14,927 nucleotides of DNA, taken from assembly GCA_963922935.1 (NCBI GenBank), contig CAWUKE010000039.1:1-14927 (forward strand), given 5' to 3'. The position numbers were made by a program, and so were the translations under genes. Positions 13,481 through 14,927 of this stretch are shown here, piece after piece. This DNA is from Litorimonas sp963922935 (GTDB lineage Bacteria > Pseudomonadota > Alphaproteobacteria > Caulobacterales > Maricaulaceae). The stretch's first letter is position 1. The number at the start of each line of letters is the position of its first letter. Below the pieces are notes generated by a model. It made no database searches and was not told where the DNA came from. It saw nothing but the letters and a program-made list of their open reading frames with translations.

Positions 13481-14777
13481 GATAGATCGGGAAGCGAGCC
13501 GTAAGCGCTTTGACACGCTCACGAACACTGGCTTCCACGTCGGCATTGCCTTTCGGATTTTCCGCCAGAGCGTCTAAGACTTCCGCCATGAGCAAGCCAA
13601 TTTCGCGGAACTCGGCGGGGCCGAAACCGCGCGTCGTCCCGGCCGGACTGCCCACGCGAATACCGGAAGTCACAGTGAACTTCTCCGGATCGTTCGGAAT
13701 ACCGTTTTTGTTGCACGTAATGTAAGCGCGCCCCAAGGCCTTCTCGGCCGCATTTCCCTTCACACCCTTGGGCGTCAAGTCAATGAGCGCGAGATGCGTA
13801 TCGGTCCCGCCGGACACTACAGCGTAGCCGCTTTCGACCAAGGCGCCTGCCATAGCGCGGCAGTTCTCGATCACGCGCGCCGCATAGTCACGGAAATCAG
13901 GCTGCAGGCAGTCCCGGAAAGCCGCCGCTTTGCCCGCAATAACGTGCATCAACGGACCACCTTGTAGCCCTGGGAAGATGGCCGAGTTGAACTTCTTGGC
14001 CAACTTCTCATCATTGGTCAAAATCATCCCACCGCGGGGGCCGCGAAGGGTTTTATGCGTCGTCGTCGTGGCCACATGCGCGTGGGGAAACGGCGATGGA
14101 TGCGCTTTACCGGCCACAAGGCCCGCAAAATGCGCCATATCCACGTGAAGATAAGCCCCAACACTGTCCGCGATCTCGCGGAAGCGCTTGAAATCAATCA
14201 CACGCGAATAGGCTGAACCACCACAGATAATCAGCTGCGGCTTGTGCTCCTGGGCCAGGCGCTCAACCTGATCATAATCGATCAAATGGTCATCGTCGCG
14301 TACACCATAGCTGACGGCGTTGAACCATTTGCCCGACATGTTGGGCGGCGCGCCGTGTGTCAGGTGCCCGCCAGAGGCCAGGTCCATACCGAGAATTGTG
14401 TCGCCCGGCTTCAGCAGGGCCAGGAAAACGCCTTGGTTGGCCTGACTGCCGGAATTGGGCTGCACATTCGCAAACCCGCAACCGAATAATTCCGTCGCCC
14501 GGTCAATCGCCAACTGTTCTGCCACATCTACATATTGGCATCCGCCATAGTAGCGACGGCCCGGATAGCCTTCGGCATATTTATTCGTCAGAACCGAGCC
14601 CTGTGCCTCCATGACCGCTTGGCTGACAATGTTCTCTGACGCGATGAGTTCAATCTCATGCTGCTGGCGTTCCAGCTCATCCCGCATGCAGGAAAACAGC
14701 TCCGGATCGCGGTCCGAAAGCGATTGATGGAAATAAGCGTCCAGATAGGAAGACGCGTCTTGTTTGGCTGCAGTCAT
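13464..14777 (-). CDS. glyA: Serine hydroxymethyltransferase
   Basis: PLP enzyme converting serine and tetrahydrofolate to glycine and 5,10-methylene-tetrahydrofolate, the main source of one-carbon units. The 437-residue product has IELIASENIVS, TNKYAEGYPGRRYYGG, DMAHFAGLVAG, and the PLP-binding TTTTHKTLRGPRGG with the Schiff-base lysine K242. Length is typical of fold type I SHMT. I chose the ATG at 14777 because GGAG lies about 7 bases upstream and MTAAKQDASS is a plausible N-terminus. A reading from 14813 adds 12 residues without support. The pathway links it to purU and folK in the same window. Confidence 0.96.
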   Translation of the reverse strand: MTAAKQDASSYLDAYFHQSLSDRDPELFSCMRDELERQQHEIELIASENIVSQAVMEAQGSVLTNKYAEGYPGRRYYGGCQYVDVAEQLAIDRATELFGCGFANVQPNSGSQANQGVFLALLKPGDTILGMDLASGGHLTHGAPPNMSGKWFNAVSYGVRDDDHLIDYDQVERLAQEHKPQLIICGGSAYSRVIDFKRFREIADSVGAYLHVDMAHFAGLVAGKAHPSPFPHAHVATTTTHKTLRGPRGGMILTNDEKLAKKFNSAIFPGLQGGPLMHVIAGKAAAFRDCLQPDFRDYAARVIENCRAMAGALVESGYAVVSGGTDTHLALIDLTPKGVKGNAAEKALGRAYITCNKNGIPNDPEKFTVTSGIRVGSPAGTTRGFGPAEFREIGLLMAEVLDALAENPKGNADVEASVRERVKALTARFPIYQNVSA

Positions 14778-14856
14778 GGCGGGCTCCGTGCGAGACTCAC
14801 CGCGCCCTAACAAAGCTTGCCGCCCTACTCAATGCGCGGCGTCTGCGATGTGTGGA

Positions 14857-14927
14857 TTATGCGACGGCGGGTCGCGCCAGTTCAAATTCGTCCCAGACGT
14901 CGGCTAACGCACTCATCAGCTCGTTGA
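14857..14927 (-). CDS. C-terminal end of an unidentified gene upstream of glyA (partial)
   Basis: On the minus strand an open frame enters from the right edge and ends at TAA (14857-14859). Its last 22 residues are NELMSALADVWDEFELARPAVA, which look like a normal protein C-terminus with no rare composition. It would lie 79 bases upstream of the glyA start on the same strand. Too little is visible to identify a family, and a chance open frame of 22 codons is quite possible. Confidence 0.4.
   Translation of the reverse strand, partial: NELMSALADVWDEFELARPAVA

Noticed and set aside
14134..14150. CACGTG core with GTGAA half-site in glyA resembling a second parS
   Set aside because: Only the central CACGTG and a couple of flanking bases match. 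The sequence encodes the conserved YLHVDMAH of SHMT, so the match is explained by coding constraint.
14851..14859. TGTGGATTA, similar to a DnaA box
   Set aside because: One mismatch to TGTGGATAA, a single isolated copy, and it overlaps the end of a probable coding frame. There is no cluster of boxes or AT-rich unwinding element, so no origin is called.
1..14927. Mobile elements, CRISPR arrays, tRNA/rRNA genes, toxin-antitoxin or defence genes
   Set aside because: I looked on both strands for transposase motifs, terminal repeats, regularly spaced repeats and tRNA-like cloverleafs and saw none.

Overview
This window looks like an ordinary, gene-dense stretch of an alphaproteobacterial main chromosome. 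The evidence is a ChvG/ChvI-type two-component pair, a GCS2-class GshA next to RsmE, and the slt / dapA-smpB / uracil-DNA glycosylase / NYN / folK neighbourhood. The genus cannot be fixed from sequence alone. A marine Caulobacterales, Hyphomonadales or Maricaulales relative is a guess.

Layout, left to right. (1) Positions 1-1830, minus strand: chvI then chvG, an envelope-stress two-component system; chvG runs off the left edge. (2) 2078-2425, minus: a small secreted protein of unknown function, with its own intrinsic terminator and a 300-base AT-rich upstream region. (3) 2726-7241, minus: a probable operon rsmE, Baeyer-Villiger/EthA-like flavin monooxygenase, short-chain dehydrogenase, gshA. 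The monooxygenase and dehydrogenase overlap by ATGA. (4) 7310-8155, plus: purU, which meets folK (8152-8652, minus) tail to tail on a shared CTAG. (5) 8664-9887, plus: an NYN-domain nuclease and a family 5-type uracil-DNA glycosylase. The latter meets smpB tail to tail, again on a shared CTAG. (6) 9884-11259, minus: dapA then smpB. (7) 11406-13448, plus: a soluble lytic transglycosylase. (8) 13464-14777, minus: glyA, preceded at the right edge by the last 22 codons of another minus-strand gene.

The most interesting signal is not a gene. Positions 4339-4354, inside the dehydrogenase coding sequence, hold the perfect 16-base palindrome TGTTTCACGTGAAACA, which is the canonical chromosomal parS (ParB-binding centromere) site. 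Chromosomal parS sites cluster near oriC, so the window probably lies in the origin-proximal domain. The site sits in the monooxygenase-dehydrogenase pair, which appears to interrupt the rsmE-gshA adjacency I recall from other Alphaproteobacteria.

Functional themes: one-carbon and folate metabolism (purU, folK, glyA), cell envelope (chvGI, dapA, slt), ribosome function and rescue (rsmE, smpB), DNA repair (udg) and glutathione synthesis (gshA). I found no mobile element, CRISPR array, tRNA, rRNA or defence system. Apart from the embedded parS, nothing here looks like an undescribed system.
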